Source: Frigidibacter sp. SD6-1
Lineage (GTDB): Bacteria; Pseudomonadota; Alphaproteobacteria; Rhodobacterales; Rhodobacteraceae
Assembly (NCBI RefSeq): GCF_030143255.1
Contig: NZ_JARJNR010000004.1
Location: 186,001 to 250,000 of the forward strand
Direction: 5' to 3'
DNA: 64,000 nt
Shown: positions 53,743-62,375 of the stretch, one piece after another
Layout of the letters: each line of letters starts with the position of its first letter
How positions within the stretch are numbered: the first letter of the stretch is position 1
Notes under the pieces: model-generated
Databases searched by the model: none
Told to the model about the DNA's origin: nothing
The model's input: the letters and a program-made list of their open reading frames with translations, nothing else
Position numbers and translations under genes: made by a program

Positions 53743-54675
53743 ATGACGCTGTCTCTCCCTCCCGTCCGGGGCGTGCTGACCCCGAACCGGCCTCTGGCCG
53801 ACCTGACCTGGCTGCGCGTGGGCGGCCCGGCGGACTGGCTCTTCCAGCCCGCCGACGCGGATGACCTCGCATCCTTCCTCGGCGCGCTTGACGCCGCCGT
53901 CCCGGTCTTTCCGATGGGGGTCGGATCGAACCTCATCGTCCGCGATGGCGGGCTGCGTGCCGTGGTGATCCGCCTCGGGCGCGGCTTCAATGCCATTGAA
54001 ATCGCTGGACAAAAAGTCACCGCGGGCGCCGCCGCGCTTGATGCCCATGTGGCGCGCAAGGCGGCCGAGGCCGGGGTGGACCTGACCTTCCTGCGCACCA
54101 TTCCCGGCTCGATCGGCGGGGCGGTGCGGATGAATGCGGGCTGCTACGGCTCCTATGTCGCGGATCATCTGCTGTCTGCCGAGGCGGTGCTGCGGGACGG
54201 GACCAAGACCCTGCTATCAAAGGAGGATCTGAAATTCTCCTACCGCCAGTCGGTCTTGCCCGAAGGCGCCATCATCACCTCGGCCACGTTCGAAGGCGCG
54301 CTGGCCAACCCGTCAGAGCTCGCCCAAAGGATGGAAGACCAGCTTGCCAAGCGCGACGCCTCGCAGCCGACGAAGGAACGCTCCGCCGGTTCCACCTTCC
54401 GCAATCCGGCGGGCTTTTCCTCGACCGGGCGGGCGGATGATGTCCATGATCTGAAGGCCTGGAAGCTGATCGCCGACGCCGGTATGCGCGGCGCGCGGAA
54501 AGGCGGGGCGCAGATGAGCGAGATGCATGCGAACTTCCTTCTGAACGCGGGCGGGGCAACGGCCGCCGATCTGGAAGGTTTGGGCGAAGAGGTGCGAAAA
54601 AGGGTTTTCCAAACCAGCGGAATATGGCTAGAGTGGGAAATCATGCGCGTCGGCGAACCGGCGGCGGATAAATAA
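53743..54675 (+). CDS. murB: UDP-N-acetylenolpyruvoylglucosamine reductase MurB
   Basis: FAD enzyme reducing the enolpyruvyl group to give UDP-MurNAc. The 310-residue protein has [13 protein letters not shown], the FAD loop [31 protein letters not shown], the proton-donor serine in [13 protein letters not shown] and the C-terminal [16 protein letters not shown] 183-base AT-richer gap separates it from the DUF2484 pair and includes TTGTACAATT, so it may have a promoter of its own. Confidence 0.97.
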   Translation: MTLSLPPVRGVLTPNRPLADLTWLRVGGPADWLFQPADADDLASFLGALDAAVPVFPMGVGSNLIVRDGGLRAVVIRLGRGFNAIEIAGQKVTAGAAALDAHVARKAAEAGVDLTFLRTIPGSIGGAVRMNAGCYGSYVADHLLSAEAVLRDGTKTLLSKEDLKFSYRQSVLPEGAIITSATFEGALANPSELAQRMEDQLAKRDASQPTKERSAGSTFRNPAGFSSTGRADDVHDLKAWKLIADAGMRGARKGGAQMSEMHANFLLNAGGATAADLEGLGEEVRKRVFQTSGIWLEWEIMRVGEPAADK

Positions 54676-54746
54676 ACAAAACCAACGACTAACCCTGTGG
54701 GTAAAATCGCAGGGCAACAGGGGCGCAAAGCCCCGGAAACAGGCAG

Positions 54747-55670
54747 ATGGCGGGCAGGTCGAGCAGGCAAGCCCCCAAGGTGGCGGTACTGATGGGTGGC
54801 CTTTCCGCAGAGCGGGAGGTTTCTCTCAGCACGGGGCGCGGTTGCGCCCAGGCCCTGCGGGAGGCGGGATATGAGGTGGTCGAGGTCGATGCCGGCCGCG
54901 ACCTTGCTCTGCGCCTTGCCGAGATCAGGCCCGATGTCTGTTTCAATGCGCTTCATGGCCCCTATGGCGAGGACGGCCGGGTTCAGGGCATGCTGGAATG
55001 GCTGGGTATTCCCTATACCCATTCCGGTGTCCTCGCCTCGGCGCTGGCAATCGACAAGACGCGTTCGAAGGATCTGTTTCGGGCGCATGCGCTGCCGGTG
55101 GTCGACAGCCTGATCGCGCCGACAGTCGAGGTGCAGGCGCGTCACGTGATGGCGCCGCCCTATGTGGTGAAACCCAATAACGAAGGCTCGTCGGTTGGGG
55201 TCTACATCGTTCAGGAAAGCGCGAACGGCCCACCCGTGCTGGCGCCGGATATGCCCGCCGAAGTGATGGTCGAAACCTATGTGCCCGGGCGGGAACTGAC
55301 CTGTTCGGTGTTGGGCGACCGGGCGCTGTGCGTGACCGAGATCGTGACCGACGGCTGGTACGATTATCATGCGAAATATGCGCCGGGCGGCTCGCGGCAT
55401 GTCTGCCCGGCCGATCTGCCGGGCGAGATCGCGAAGGCCTGTCAGGACTATGCGCTGCGCGCCCATCGCGCGGTCGGTTGCCGCGGCCTGTCGCGCACCG
55501 ATTTCCGCTGGGACGATACGAAAGGACTGGCTGGCCTTTTCCTCTTGGAAATCAACACCCAGCCCGGCATGACGCCAACCTCGCTGTCGCCCGAACAGGC
55601 GGCGGCGGACGGCATGAGTTTCGCGCAGCTCTGCGCCTGGCTGGTGGAGGATGCCTCATGCCCCCGCTGA
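54747..55670 (+). CDS. ddl: D-alanine-D-alanine ligase
   Basis: ATP-grasp ligase forming the D-Ala-D-Ala dipeptide for peptidoglycan. The 307-residue protein has [39 protein letters not shown], and the metal-binding [16 protein letters not shown]. Its last 13 bases overlap the ftsQ start in another frame. The preceding 71 bases hold no clear terminator. Confidence 0.97.
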   Translation: MAGRSSRQAPKVAVLMGGLSAEREVSLSTGRGCAQALREAGYEVVEVDAGRDLALRLAEIRPDVCFNALHGPYGEDGRVQGMLEWLGIPYTHSGVLASALAIDKTRSKDLFRAHALPVVDSLIAPTVEVQARHVMAPPYVVKPNNEGSSVGVYIVQESANGPPVLAPDMPAEVMVETYVPGRELTCSVLGDRALCVTEIVTDGWYDYHAKYAPGGSRHVCPADLPGEIAKACQDYALRAHRAVGCRGLSRTDFRWDDTKGLAGLFLLEINTQPGMTPTSLSPEQAAADGMSFAQLCAWLVEDASCPR

Positions 55671-57010
55671 TCGCCGGAGAGCGCCCCGTCTGGCACCGCC
55701 GCTCCGGCGCGCTGCGGCCCGAGCCGCCGGTGACCGCGCGGCCCGGGCGCTTCGAAACGTCCATGCGGGCGGCTGCGGAGAGCGCATATCCGGAAATGCC
55801 TGAGCCGCTGGTGCCGGGCCCTGCTGCGGCACCCGCCGAGATGGATGCCGGAGAGTTCGATCTCTTCCGGCAGGATTTGGCTCCGGCCTATTCCGACGAT
55901 CTTTATGACGAGACGTTTGATGAAGCGGCGCGGGCGCCGGTGTTCACGACCGCCCGGCGTCAGCCGGACACGACCGAAGAGCCCGAGGCCGGGCCTGAGG
56001 GATATGAACGTGCCGCCGCCGCGATCGCGCGCGCGAGCGATATATTGAAGCGGCCGGTCGCAGCCATGCCGCGACGGGTCGAAACCCGAGCGTCGCAGCC
56101 AGCTGACATACGCCCCGAAAGACGGGCCGACAGGCGGGCCGCGGCGGGCGAACGCCGCGATCCGGCGCCCTCGCGTCTGGCCTACCGGATGGACCGGCTG
56201 TGGCTGACGCCGCTTTTCCGGCGCTTCATGCGCTATGGTCTGCCGGTGCTGACCGTCGCGCTGGCGGCCGGGCTGTATCTTGGCGATGCCGACCGGCGGG
56301 CGGCGATCGGCGACAGTTTCGCGGGCCTGCGCGCGCAGATCGAGAACCGGCCGGAATTCATGGTCAAGCTCATGTCGATTGACGGAGCATCGGTGCCGGT
56401 CGCGAACGCGGTGCGCGCGATGGTGACCGAACCCTTGCCCACGTCTTCGTTCCGGCTGGACCTTGAGGCGATGCGGGCCGCAATCGAACAGATCGACGCC
56501 GTGGAAAGCGCCAGCGTGAAGCTGAAGCCCGGTGGCGTGCTTGCCGTCGATATCCGCGAGCGCAAGCCCGCGGTCCTGTGGCGCACCGAAGCCTCGCTGG
56601 AAATGCTCGACGCGACCGGGCACCGGGTGGCGACGCTGAAGACCCGCGCGGCGCGGGCCGACCTGCCGGTCATCGCCGGGGTCGGTGCCGAGGAACGCGT
56701 GCCCGAGGCGCTGAACATCCTTGCCGCTGCCCGGCCGGTCCTGCCGCGCGTGCGCGGCCTCGTGCGGGTCGGCGACCGGCGCTGGGATCTGGTCTTGGAT
56801 CGCGGCCAGCGGGTGCAACTGCCCGAAAGCGGCGCCGTCGAGGCGGTGGAGCGGGTGATGGCGCTCGACACGGCGGAAGAAATGCTCGCGCGTGACCTCG
56901 TGACGGTCGATCTGCGCAATCCGGACAGGCCGACGGTGAGGCTCGGGCCTCAGGCGGTCGAGACAATGAAAAGAATGGCGGCAAACGTGACGAAGGTGGC
57001 AGGACAATGA
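55658..57010 (+). CDS. ftsQ: Cell division protein FtsQ with long N-terminal extension
   Basis: Bitopic divisome protein. The 450-residue chain has a cytoplasmic N-terminal region of about 190 residues, rich in Pro, Ala, Arg and Glu, a single membrane helix at about 192-209 ([19 protein letters not shown]), a POTRA domain ([47 protein letters not shown]) and the beta domain ([35 protein letters not shown]). Most FtsQ proteins have only 20 to 100 residues before the helix. The start at 55658 lies within ddl; a later start would shorten the extension, but I see no better ribosome site. Confidence 0.93.
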   Translation: MPPLIAGERPVWHRRSGALRPEPPVTARPGRFETSMRAAAESAYPEMPEPLVPGPAAAPAEMDAGEFDLFRQDLAPAYSDDLYDETFDEAARAPVFTTARRQPDTTEEPEAGPEGYERAAAAIARASDILKRPVAAMPRRVETRASQPADIRPERRADRRAAAGERRDPAPSRLAYRMDRLWLTPLFRRFMRYGLPVLTVALAAGLYLGDADRRAAIGDSFAGLRAQIENRPEFMVKLMSIDGASVPVANAVRAMVTEPLPTSSFRLDLEAMRAAIEQIDAVESASVKLKPGGVLAVDIRERKPAVLWRTEASLEMLDATGHRVATLKTRAARADLPVIAGVGAEERVPEALNILAAARPVLPRVRGLVRVGDRRWDLVLDRGQRVQLPESGAVEAVERVMALDTAEEMLARDLVTVDLRNPDRPTVRLGPQAVETMKRMAANVTKVAGQ

Positions 57011-58338
57011 CGGGGCTCTATCAGGCGCAGCGGGCGATGCGGAACATGCGGCGCGCGGCGATCCAGCGCGGGGTGGTGGCCATTCTCGATGTGGGCACAT
57101 CGAAGATCGCCTGCCTTGTCCTCAAGTTCGACGGCGGTGTCGCGGCGCGGGAAGACGGGCTCGGCTCGATGGCCGGGCAGTCGCAGTTCCGGGTGATCGG
57201 CGCGGCGACGACCCGGTCGCGCGGCGTCCGGTTCGGTGAGATCGACGCGATCCCCGAAACCGAACGCGCGATCCGCACCGCCGTGCAGGCCGCCCAGAAG
57301 ATGGCGCAGACGCGCGTTGACCATGTGATCGCCTGCTTTGCGGGCGCGCGGCCCCGGTCCTATGGTCTTGCGGGCGAGATCACGCTGCCAGCGGGGCAGG
57401 TGAGCGAGCAGGACGTGGGCCGGGTTCTGGCTGCCTGTGACGTGCCCGATTTCGGCGAAAGCCGCGAGGTGCTGCATGCCCATCCGGTGAATTTCGCCAT
57501 CGACCACCGCAGCGGCATGAACGATCCGCGCGGCCATGTCGGCAACCGGCTGGCGGCCGACATGCACCTCGTCACCATCGACACGCCCGCCGTGCAGAAC
57601 CTTCTCTATTGCATCAAGCGTTGCGATCTGGAACTCGCGGGACTGGCGTCCTCGGCCTATGTCTCGGGCATCTCGGCGCTTGTGGAGGACGAGCAGGAAC
57701 TGGGGGCGGCCTCGATCGACATGGGCGGTGGCTCGACCGGCATCTCGGTCTTCATCAAGAAGCACATGATCTTCACCGACGCGGTGCGTCTCGGCGGTGA
57801 TCATGTCACGGCCGACATTTCGAAGGGCTTCCATGTGCCGATGTCGGTGGCCGAGCGGATCAAGACCTATCACGGCGGCGTCTTTGCCACCGGCATGGAC
57901 GACCGCGAGATGATCGAGATCGGCGCCGATTGCGGCGACTGGGACAAGGATCGCCGCACCGTCAGCCGGACCGAGCTGATCGGCATCATCCGGCCGCGGG
58001 TCGAGGAAATTCTCGAAGAGGCGCGCGCAATGCTCGACGCGGCAGGGTTTGATCAGCTGCCCTCGCAGCAGATCGTGCTGACCGGGGGCGCGAGCCAGCT
58101 GCCGGGGCTCGACGGGCTTGCCGCGCGCATTCTGGGGCAGAATGTGCGCCTCGGCCGACCCTTGCGCGTGCAGGGCCTGCCGCAGGCCGCGACGGGTCCC
58201 GCCTTCTCCTCGATCGTCGGCCTGTCGCTCTTTGCCGCGCATCCCCAGGATGAATGGTGGGACTTCGAGATTCCCGCCGAACGCTATCCGGCGCGGTCGC
58301 TCCGGCGCGCGGTGAAATGGTTCCGCGACAACTGGTAA
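57007..58338 (+). CDS. ftsA: Cell division protein FtsA
   Basis: Actin-like protein tethering FtsZ to the membrane. The 443-residue protein has the phosphate-1 loop VAILDVGTSKIACLVLK, SHVTA domain 1C region, SIDMGGGSTGISVF phosphate-2 loop, and LTGGASQLPGLDGLA; its C-terminus SLRRAVKWFRDNW is the amphipathic membrane-targeting helix. Start overlaps the ftsQ stop (ATGA). A hairpin follows 17 bases after the stop. Confidence 0.97.
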   Translation: MTGLYQAQRAMRNMRRAAIQRGVVAILDVGTSKIACLVLKFDGGVAAREDGLGSMAGQSQFRVIGAATTRSRGVRFGEIDAIPETERAIRTAVQAAQKMAQTRVDHVIACFAGARPRSYGLAGEITLPAGQVSEQDVGRVLAACDVPDFGESREVLHAHPVNFAIDHRSGMNDPRGHVGNRLAADMHLVTIDTPAVQNLLYCIKRCDLELAGLASSAYVSGISALVEDEQELGAASIDMGGGSTGISVFIKKHMIFTDAVRLGGDHVTADISKGFHVPMSVAERIKTYHGGVFATGMDDREMIEIGADCGDWDKDRRTVSRTELIGIIRPRVEEILEEARAMLDAAGFDQLPSQQIVLTGGASQLPGLDGLAARILGQNVRLGRPLRVQGLPQAATGPAFSSIVGLSLFAAHPQDEWWDFEIPAERYPARSLRRAVKWFRDNW

Positions 58339-58355
58339 CCGCTAAATCCGGTAGG

Positions 58356-58380
58356 TTCGGCGAAATACCGCCGAATTTTG
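58356..58380 (+). terminator. Hairpin between ftsA and ftsZ
   Basis: Arms TTCGGCG and CGCCGAA with an AAATAC loop, followed by TTTTGG. It may terminate part of the upstream transcripts or protect the ftsA end; ftsZ would then depend partly on its own promoter in the rest of the 169-base gap. Confidence 0.55.
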
Positions 58381-58409
58381 GTCAAATTCCCCCCAGATTT
58401 TGTGGGTAA

Positions 58410-58428
58410 TCACGCGTTTTTCGCGTGA
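58410..58428. promoter_or_regulatory. Palindrome in ftsZ upstream region
   Basis: TCACGCG and CGCGTGA separated by TTTTT, 80 bases before the ftsZ start. It could be an operator or part of an RNA leader hairpin. Confidence 0.45.
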
Positions 58429-58507
58429 CCTGCGGCGATTCTGTCACTAAAATCCTCGGAATGTGGGGGCATGGCCGGATCGGCCCAACAATTACAGGCG
58501 GTTACCA

Positions 58508-60157
58508 ATGGCATTGAATTTGACGATGAGCGATCGTGAGGATCTGAGGCCACGCATCACGGTTTTCGGCGTGGGCGGGGCGGGCGGCAATGCCGTCAAC
58601 AACATGATCGCGAAGGAGCTTGAGGGCGTCGAATTCGTGGTGGCGAACACCGATGCGCAGGCCCTTGCGCAGAACCATGCGCAGGCGCGCATCCAGATGG
58701 GCGTGCGCGCGACCGAGGGGCTCGGGGCGGGCGCGCGGCCCTCCGTGGGCGCAGCCGCCGCCGAGGAGACCATCGAGGAGATCGTCGATCACCTCGCGGG
58801 CGCGCACATGTGCTTCATCACCGCCGGCATGGGCGGCGGCACCGGCACGGGCGCGGCCCCGATCATCGCCCAGGCGGCGCGTGAACTTGGCGTGCTGACC
58901 GTCGGCGTGGTGACCAAACCCTTCCAGTTCGAAGGCGCCAAGCGCATGCGTCAGGCCGAAGAGGGGATCGAAGCCCTGCAGAAGGTCGTCGATACGCTGA
59001 TCATCATCCCGAACCAGAACCTGTTCCGTCTGGCGAACGAACGCACGACCTTCACCGAAGCTTTTGCCATGGCCGACGACGTTCTCTATCAGGGCGTCAA
59101 GGGCGTGACCGACCTGATGGTCCGTCCGGGCCTCATAAACCTCGACTTCGCCGACGTCCGCGCGGTGATGGACGAGATGGGCAAGGCGATGATGGGCACG
59201 GGCGAGGCCGCGGGCGACGACCGGGCGGTGCAGGCGGCCGAGAAGGCGATTGCCAACCCGCTGCTGGACGAGATCAGCCTGCGCGGTGCCAAGGGCGTGC
59301 TGATCAATATCACCGGCGGCAATGACCTGACGCTGTTCGAACTCGACGAAGCGGCGAACCGCATCCGCGAAGAGGTCGATCCCGACGCCAATATCATCGT
59401 CGGCTCGACGCTGGACGAAAGCATGGAAGGCGCGATGCGCGTGTCGGTCGTGGCGACCGGCATCGACGCGGCGCAGGTCCCGGCCGAGGTTCCGGTGGCG
59501 CGCCGCCGCATGGCCGAGCCGCTGGCCCAGCAGCCTGTCGCGCAACCTGCGCCTCAGCCCGCCCCGCAGCCCGCGCCTGTTGCACAGCCGGTGGCGGCAC
59601 AGGCCGCGCCGGTGCGTGAAGAGCCGGTCCGCGCCGAACAGCCCGTCGCCGCGAACGAACCGTCGCTCTTCGACCAGGCCCCCGCTTTCGTCGCGCCGAG
59701 GGCGGTGGAGGATGATCTGCCGCCGCCCGCCTACCGGCCACAGCCGACCGCGGCCCAGACCGCGCAGCGCGACCTGCATCATGTGGACGACGACAGCGCG
59801 GCCTTCGTCGCGCCGCGCCCGCGCACGCCCGGCACGCCCTCGCCCGAGGCGCTCGCCCGGCTTCAGGCGGCGGTCAGCCGCCAGCCTTCGGCCCAGCCGA
59901 TGGCCGCCGCACGTCCCGCACAGGCGGCCGCCCCGCAGGCGGCGCCCGCCGAAAAGCCGCGCTTCGGCATCAACTCGCTGATCAACCGGATGACAGGCGG
60001 CCAGGCCGCGCCCGAGCGGGCCCAGCCGTCGTTCCGCACGCAGCAGCCCGGCGTCCCGCAGCCGCGCGCCACGCAGGACTATGACGACGAAGAGGGCGCG
60101 AGCCCCGATCAGGACCGGGTGGAGATTCCCGCCTTCCTGCGCCGTCAGGCCAACTGA
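58508..60157 (+). CDS. ftsZ: Cell division GTPase FtsZ
   Basis: Tubulin homologue that forms the Z ring. The 549-residue protein has a GTPase core (about 15-330) with [18 protein letters not shown], the tubulin signature [10 protein letters not shown] (109-118), and [12 protein letters not shown] Pro/Ala/Gln-rich linker of about 190 residues follows and ends in the conserved C-terminal peptide [11 protein letters not shown] that binds FtsA and ZipA-like partners. Length over 500 is usual in Rhodobacterales. The frame opens at 58463, but ATG 58508 is the likely start. A strong terminator follows. Confidence 0.97.
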   Translation: MALNLTMSDREDLRPRITVFGVGGAGGNAVNNMIAKELEGVEFVVANTDAQALAQNHAQARIQMGVRATEGLGAGARPSVGAAAAEETIEEIVDHLAGAHMCFITAGMGGGTGTGAAPIIAQAARELGVLTVGVVTKPFQFEGAKRMRQAEEGIEALQKVVDTLIIIPNQNLFRLANERTTFTEAFAMADDVLYQGVKGVTDLMVRPGLINLDFADVRAVMDEMGKAMMGTGEAAGDDRAVQAAEKAIANPLLDEISLRGAKGVLINITGGNDLTLFELDEAANRIREEVDPDANIIVGSTLDESMEGAMRVSVVATGIDAAQVPAEVPVARRRMAEPLAQQPVAQPAPQPAPQPAPVAQPVAAQAAPVREEPVRAEQPVAANEPSLFDQAPAFVAPRAVEDDLPPPAYRPQPTAAQTAQRDLHHVDDDSAAFVAPRPRTPGTPSPEALARLQAAVSRQPSAQPMAAARPAQAAAPQAAPAEKPRFGINSLINRMTGGQAAPERAQPSFRTQQPGVPQPRATQDYDDEEGASPDQDRVEIPAFLRRQAN

Positions 60158-60214
60158 GCGATTGCTGCGCTGCCGCATCGCGCGCGCAGCGACGCAAGGC
60201 CACTGTGAAGAGGG

Positions 60215-60243
60215 AAAGCCGGGGTTGCCCGGCTTTTTCTTTT
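60215..60243 (+). terminator. Rho-independent terminator after ftsZ
   Basis: Nine-base arms AAAGCCGGG and CCCGGCTTT with a GTTG loop and a TTCTTTT tail, 58 bases after the ftsZ stop. Confidence 0.93.
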
Positions 60244-60404
60244 ATAGTCAATGCATTGCGCGCGCCTGCCCGTGCCTCGCCGGACAGACGGCTCTTTGTT
60301 TCAATCCGTTACAAAGAGTGAATTGAGTCTTTCCTCCCGCATGATTACCTCCTTCCAAGCCAAAGCGGGCCGACCAATCCGGCACCGCATAATAGGGGCA
60401 CTCG

Positions 60405-61325
60405 TTGCAGACCACTCTCAGATCAGCGGCTTCTTTCCAGGGCGTCGGCCTGCATACCGGCCTGCCCGTGCGCATGGTGGTGAAGCCCGCCTCGGCCAAC
60501 CACGGCATCTGGTTCCGCCGCACCGATGTGGTCGGGCAAGACCCGATGGTGCCGGCGATCTGGGATTCGGTGACGCCGTCGCGCCTCTGCACAGTGGTGG
60601 AAAATGCCGCCGGTGTCAGCGTCTCGACCATCGAACATATCATGGCGGCGCTCGCCGGTTGCGGCGTCCATAACGCGCTGATCGAGATCAACGGACCTGA
60701 AGTGCCGATCCTCGACGGCTCGGCGCAGCCTTTCGTTTCTGCCATCCTCGGGCGCGGTCTGCGCGACCTGTCGGAGCCGGTCCTCTGCCTTGAAGTCCTC
60801 GCTCGGGTCGAGGTTCGGGAAGGCGACGCGGTTGCGCGGCTTGAACCGGCCGAGGCGCTGGAGATCGATTTCGCCATCGACTTCGCCGATGAGGCGATCG
60901 GCCAGCAGCGCCGCCGCCTGTCGATGGCCAACGGCGCCTTCGTGCGCGAACTGTCCGACTGCCGCACCTTCTGCCGTCAGGCCGACGTCGATCAGATGCG
61001 CGCCGCGGGCCTTGCACTTGGCGGCACCTACGACAATGCAGTCGTCGTCGAAGGCGAGCGCATCCTTTCGCCCGGCGGTTTCCGCCGCGCTGACGAGGCG
61101 GTGCGCCACAAGATGCTCGACGCGCTTGGCGATCTCGCGCTGGCGGGCGCGCCGATTCTCGGGCGCTATACCGGCAATCGCGCGGGCCATGCGATGACCA
61201 ACAAGCTCCTCCGCGCGCTCTTTGCCCGGCCGGACGCCTACCGGGTCCGCGAATGCGACGCGAATCTGCGCCGCCGCCTGCCGGGCGCGGGCGTCCGCAC
61301 CGCCGATATTCCGGCCGTCGCCTGA
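60405..61325 (+). CDS. lpxC: UDP-3-O-acyl-N-acetylglucosamine deacetylase LpxC
   Basis: Zn enzyme committing UDP-sugar to lipid A synthesis. The 306-residue protein has FQGVGLHTGLPVRMVV, the zinc motif STIEHIMAALAGCGVHNALIEI, LDGSAQPF, KMLDALGDLALAG with the second metal site, and the catalytic GNRAGHAMTN. The start is TTG at 60405 (MQTTLRS), with GGGG upstream; no ATG lies near the conserved N-terminus. It has a 247-base leader region after the ftsZ terminator, so it is probably transcribed on its own. Confidence 0.96.
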   Translation: MQTTLRSAASFQGVGLHTGLPVRMVVKPASANHGIWFRRTDVVGQDPMVPAIWDSVTPSRLCTVVENAAGVSVSTIEHIMAALAGCGVHNALIEINGPEVPILDGSAQPFVSAILGRGLRDLSEPVLCLEVLARVEVREGDAVARLEPAEALEIDFAIDFADEAIGQQRRRLSMANGAFVRELSDCRTFCRQADVDQMRAAGLALGGTYDNAVVVEGERILSPGGFRRADEAVRHKMLDALGDLALAGAPILGRYTGNRAGHAMTNKLLRALFARPDAYRVRECDANLRRRLPGAGVRTADIPAVA

Positions 61326-61486
61326 GGCCGCAACACCTTCCCCGACCTGCATCCGAAGGCACGCAAAGCCGTTTTGCGCCGCCGATTTTTATGTGCTAGG
61401 AGGGGCGAAGCCGAAGGGCGGACGGGGCCTTGCGCACACGCGCGCGGACCCGGATAAAGGAAGAACAGAGATAGGGTAGGCAGGTC

Positions 61487-62326
61487 ATGGTGCGGGGCAG
61501 AAGAGCGGCAAATCTTGTCGGAAGCCTGACCCTGATTGCGGCGCTCGCCGCCTGCGGTGGCGGCCAGCAGGAAGCCCCGCTCGAAACGCTCTCGGCCGAA
61601 GAGATCTACAATCGCGGCGAATTCACGCTGGAAACCTCGCGCAAGGGCAAGGACGCCGTGCGCTACTTCTCCGAGGTCGAGCGGCTTTATCCCTACTCGG
61701 AATGGGCAAAGCGCGCGCTGATCATGCAGGCCTTCTCCTACCACAAGGACCGCGATTACGAGAACAGCCGCGCCAGCGCGCAGCGCTATATCGACACCTA
61801 TCCGGCCGAGGAGGATGCCGCTTACGCCAAGTACCTGCTGGCGCTTTCCTACTACGACCAGATCGACGAGGTCGGCCGCGATCAGGGCCTGACCTTCCAG
61901 GCGCTGCAGGCGCTGCGCGCGGTGATCGAGGACTATCCCGACAGCGAATATGCCAAGTCGGCGATGCTGAAATTCGACCTCGCCTTCGACCATCTCGCGG
62001 CGAAGGAAATGGAAATCGGCCGCTACTATCTGAAGAAGAAACATTACACCGCCGCGATCAACCGCTTCCGCGTGGTAGTGGAACAGTACCAGACGACGAC
62101 CCACACGCCAGAGGCGCTGTACCGGCTGATCGAATGCTACCTCTCGCTCGGCATCGAGGACGAGGCGATGACGGCGGGCGCGATCCTTGGCTACAATTTC
62201 CAGTCGACCGACTGGTATCAGGACGGCCACCGGCAGCTGACCAAGCGCGGCCTTGCGCCGAAGGCGCGCGGCGAAAACTGGCTTGCCTCGATCTATCGCC
62301 AGATGATCAAGGGCGAATGGCTGTGA
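61487..62326 (+). CDS. bamD: Outer membrane assembly lipoprotein BamD
   Basis: Essential lipoprotein of the BAM complex that inserts beta-barrel proteins. The 279-residue precursor has a lipoprotein signal with lipobox LAAC and acylated Cys23, then TPR repeats (SAEEIYNRGEFTLETSRKG, DAVRYFSEVERLYPYSEWA, YENSRASAQRYIDTYP, HYTAAINRFRVVVEQY, TPEALYRLIECYLSLG). It lies between lpxC and recN as in many alphaproteobacteria. Confidence 0.96.
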   Translation: MVRGRRAANLVGSLTLIAALAACGGGQQEAPLETLSAEEIYNRGEFTLETSRKGKDAVRYFSEVERLYPYSEWAKRALIMQAFSYHKDRDYENSRASAQRYIDTYPAEEDAAYAKYLLALSYYDQIDEVGRDQGLTFQALQALRAVIEDYPDSEYAKSAMLKFDLAFDHLAAKEMEIGRYYLKKKHYTAAINRFRVVVEQYQTTTHTPEALYRLIECYLSLGIEDEAMTAGAILGYNFQSTDWYQDGHRQLTKRGLAPKARGENWLASIYRQMIKGEWL

Positions 62327-62375
62327 GGCCCGCCGCGAGTGAGGGGGCGGCCTGACGGCCCTTTTGAGGGACGGA

